From contig CM022665.1 of the NCBI GenBank assembly GCA_012295275.1, positions 6,384,901-6,448,900 of the forward strand: a stretch of 64,000 nt of DNA. Reading direction: 5' to 3'. A program made the position numbers and the translations under genes. A model generated the notes under the pieces. The model was not told the DNA's origin and did no database searches. It saw only the letters and a program-made list of their open reading frames with translations. Origin of the DNA: Chrysomallon squamiferum. Lineage: Eukaryota > Mollusca > Gastropoda > Neomphalida > Peltospiridae. Below, piece by piece: positions 63,435 to 64,000 of this stretch (positions are counted from its first letter, which is position 1; every line of letters begins with the position of its first letter).

Positions 63435-63930
63435 TTTTTTTTTTTTTTTTATCAGCTAATACTTGCGTGGATGACCACCTAGAAACAGCAAGTCCTCTAA
63501 ACATCATTTTTTTTTTCTTTCTCCTTTCAGTTTTGTTCACTTGATTTGATTACTGTTTGACAGCTTTCAAATTATCTTTTTACATATTCTCTCTTTACAT
63601 ATTAATTTATTTCTACAAATCATTTCGATACTACGATAAACATACTAAAAATGCATAGTAATATTATACCTGTTGATATGCGACAGACATAATAAATATA
63701 AACAAAATGGTATACATCCGCATCGTAGAAATTGTTTACGACGTCACAACAGTGCAATGACAAGACGTCATTATGCGCTAGAGAACAGAAAAGGGGGTCA
63801 ATGACTACGTCTCAGTCTTATATGAAGTTGACTGGTTTTGAGGCACATCGATTTGTGAAGATGAAAAAGGTAGAGATATACGTGTACATATTTCTATAAT
63901 TTATATTAATTCAGTCAAAAATCAAAATCA
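61900..63930. repeat. Diverged tandem array, units about 450-600 bp
   Basis: At least four diverged units share, in the same order: a T-rich lead with TTCACTTGATTTTG-like text, GATAAACATA (about 62037, 62500, 63036, 63635), AATAATACA with CCTGT, ACGACGTCACAACAGTGCAA (about 62128, 62576, 63132, 63738), an AGAA(G/C)AGGA-like segment and a GAGGCACAT/CGATTCTGT segment. Spacings grow from about 460 to 600 bp through insertions, including a TTA microsatellite in the third unit. The second unit has its own 44-bp internal duplication around the ACGACGTCAG motif. No long open frame is conserved. Confidence 0.8.
63396..63450. repeat. (TTA)n plus poly(T)
   Basis: Trinucleotide run ending in T18 within the third unit of the tandem array. 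Confidence 0.9.
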
Positions 63931-64000
63931 AATGAACAAAACTAAAGAAAGTGAAAAAATTAATGTTTACGGAACTCGGTGGTACCATCCACTTACAAAC

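Overview
This is a eukaryotic window from an animal nuclear genome. It is very AT-rich, packed with microsatellites and poly(A)/poly(T) runs, and its genes are split into many short exons joined by consensus splice sites. The gene set (MOCS3, NOP53, a KIF28-type kinesin-3, AMD1) is metazoan. An intact KIF28, a multi-exon MOCS3 and the repeat landscape suggest a non-vertebrate, perhaps a lophotrochozoan such as a cephalopod mollusc. That placement is inference; no species marker was seen.

Layout: (1) 214-1518 (+) holds the last four exons of MOCS3, including the rhodanese domain; the 5' part lies outside the window. (2) 1942-7603 (-) is a complete 13-exon NOP53 (60S ribosome biogenesis), tail-to-tail with MOCS3. 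(3) 10568-31840 (-) is a complete 23-exon KIF28-like kinesin-3 of about 1039 residues, with two large repeat-filled introns. (4) 36605-44123 (+) is a complete 12-exon AMD1 (S-adenosylmethionine decarboxylase proenzyme, about 330 residues), head-to-head with the kinesin. (5) 50934-59944 (-) is a two-exon gene for an unrecognised, probably N-myristoylated protein of about 273 residues, split by an 8.2 kb intron. (6) 59945-64000 is intergenic, with long simple repeats, two CRE palindromes and a diverged tandem array of roughly 0.45-0.6 kb units that reaches almost to the window's end.

The genes are unrelated housekeeping or cytoskeletal functions (tRNA thiolation/Moco synthesis, ribosome assembly, vesicle transport, polyamine synthesis); nothing indicates an operon-like unit. 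All exon models were assembled by hand from splice signals, reading phase and similarity to remembered protein families.

The most notable result is that three of the five genes each carry one apparent U12-type (minor spliceosome) intron: GT-AG in MOCS3, GT-AG in NOP53 and AT-AC in AMD1. Each has a near-perfect 5' splice site and branch point, and the AMD1 reading frame is only continuous if the AT-AC intron is used. Two short non-autonomous DNA transposons with terminal inverted repeats and target-site duplications are also visible, one of them sitting inside a degenerate minisatellite. I saw no CRISPR, rRNA, tRNA or viral element, and no clearly undescribed molecular system.
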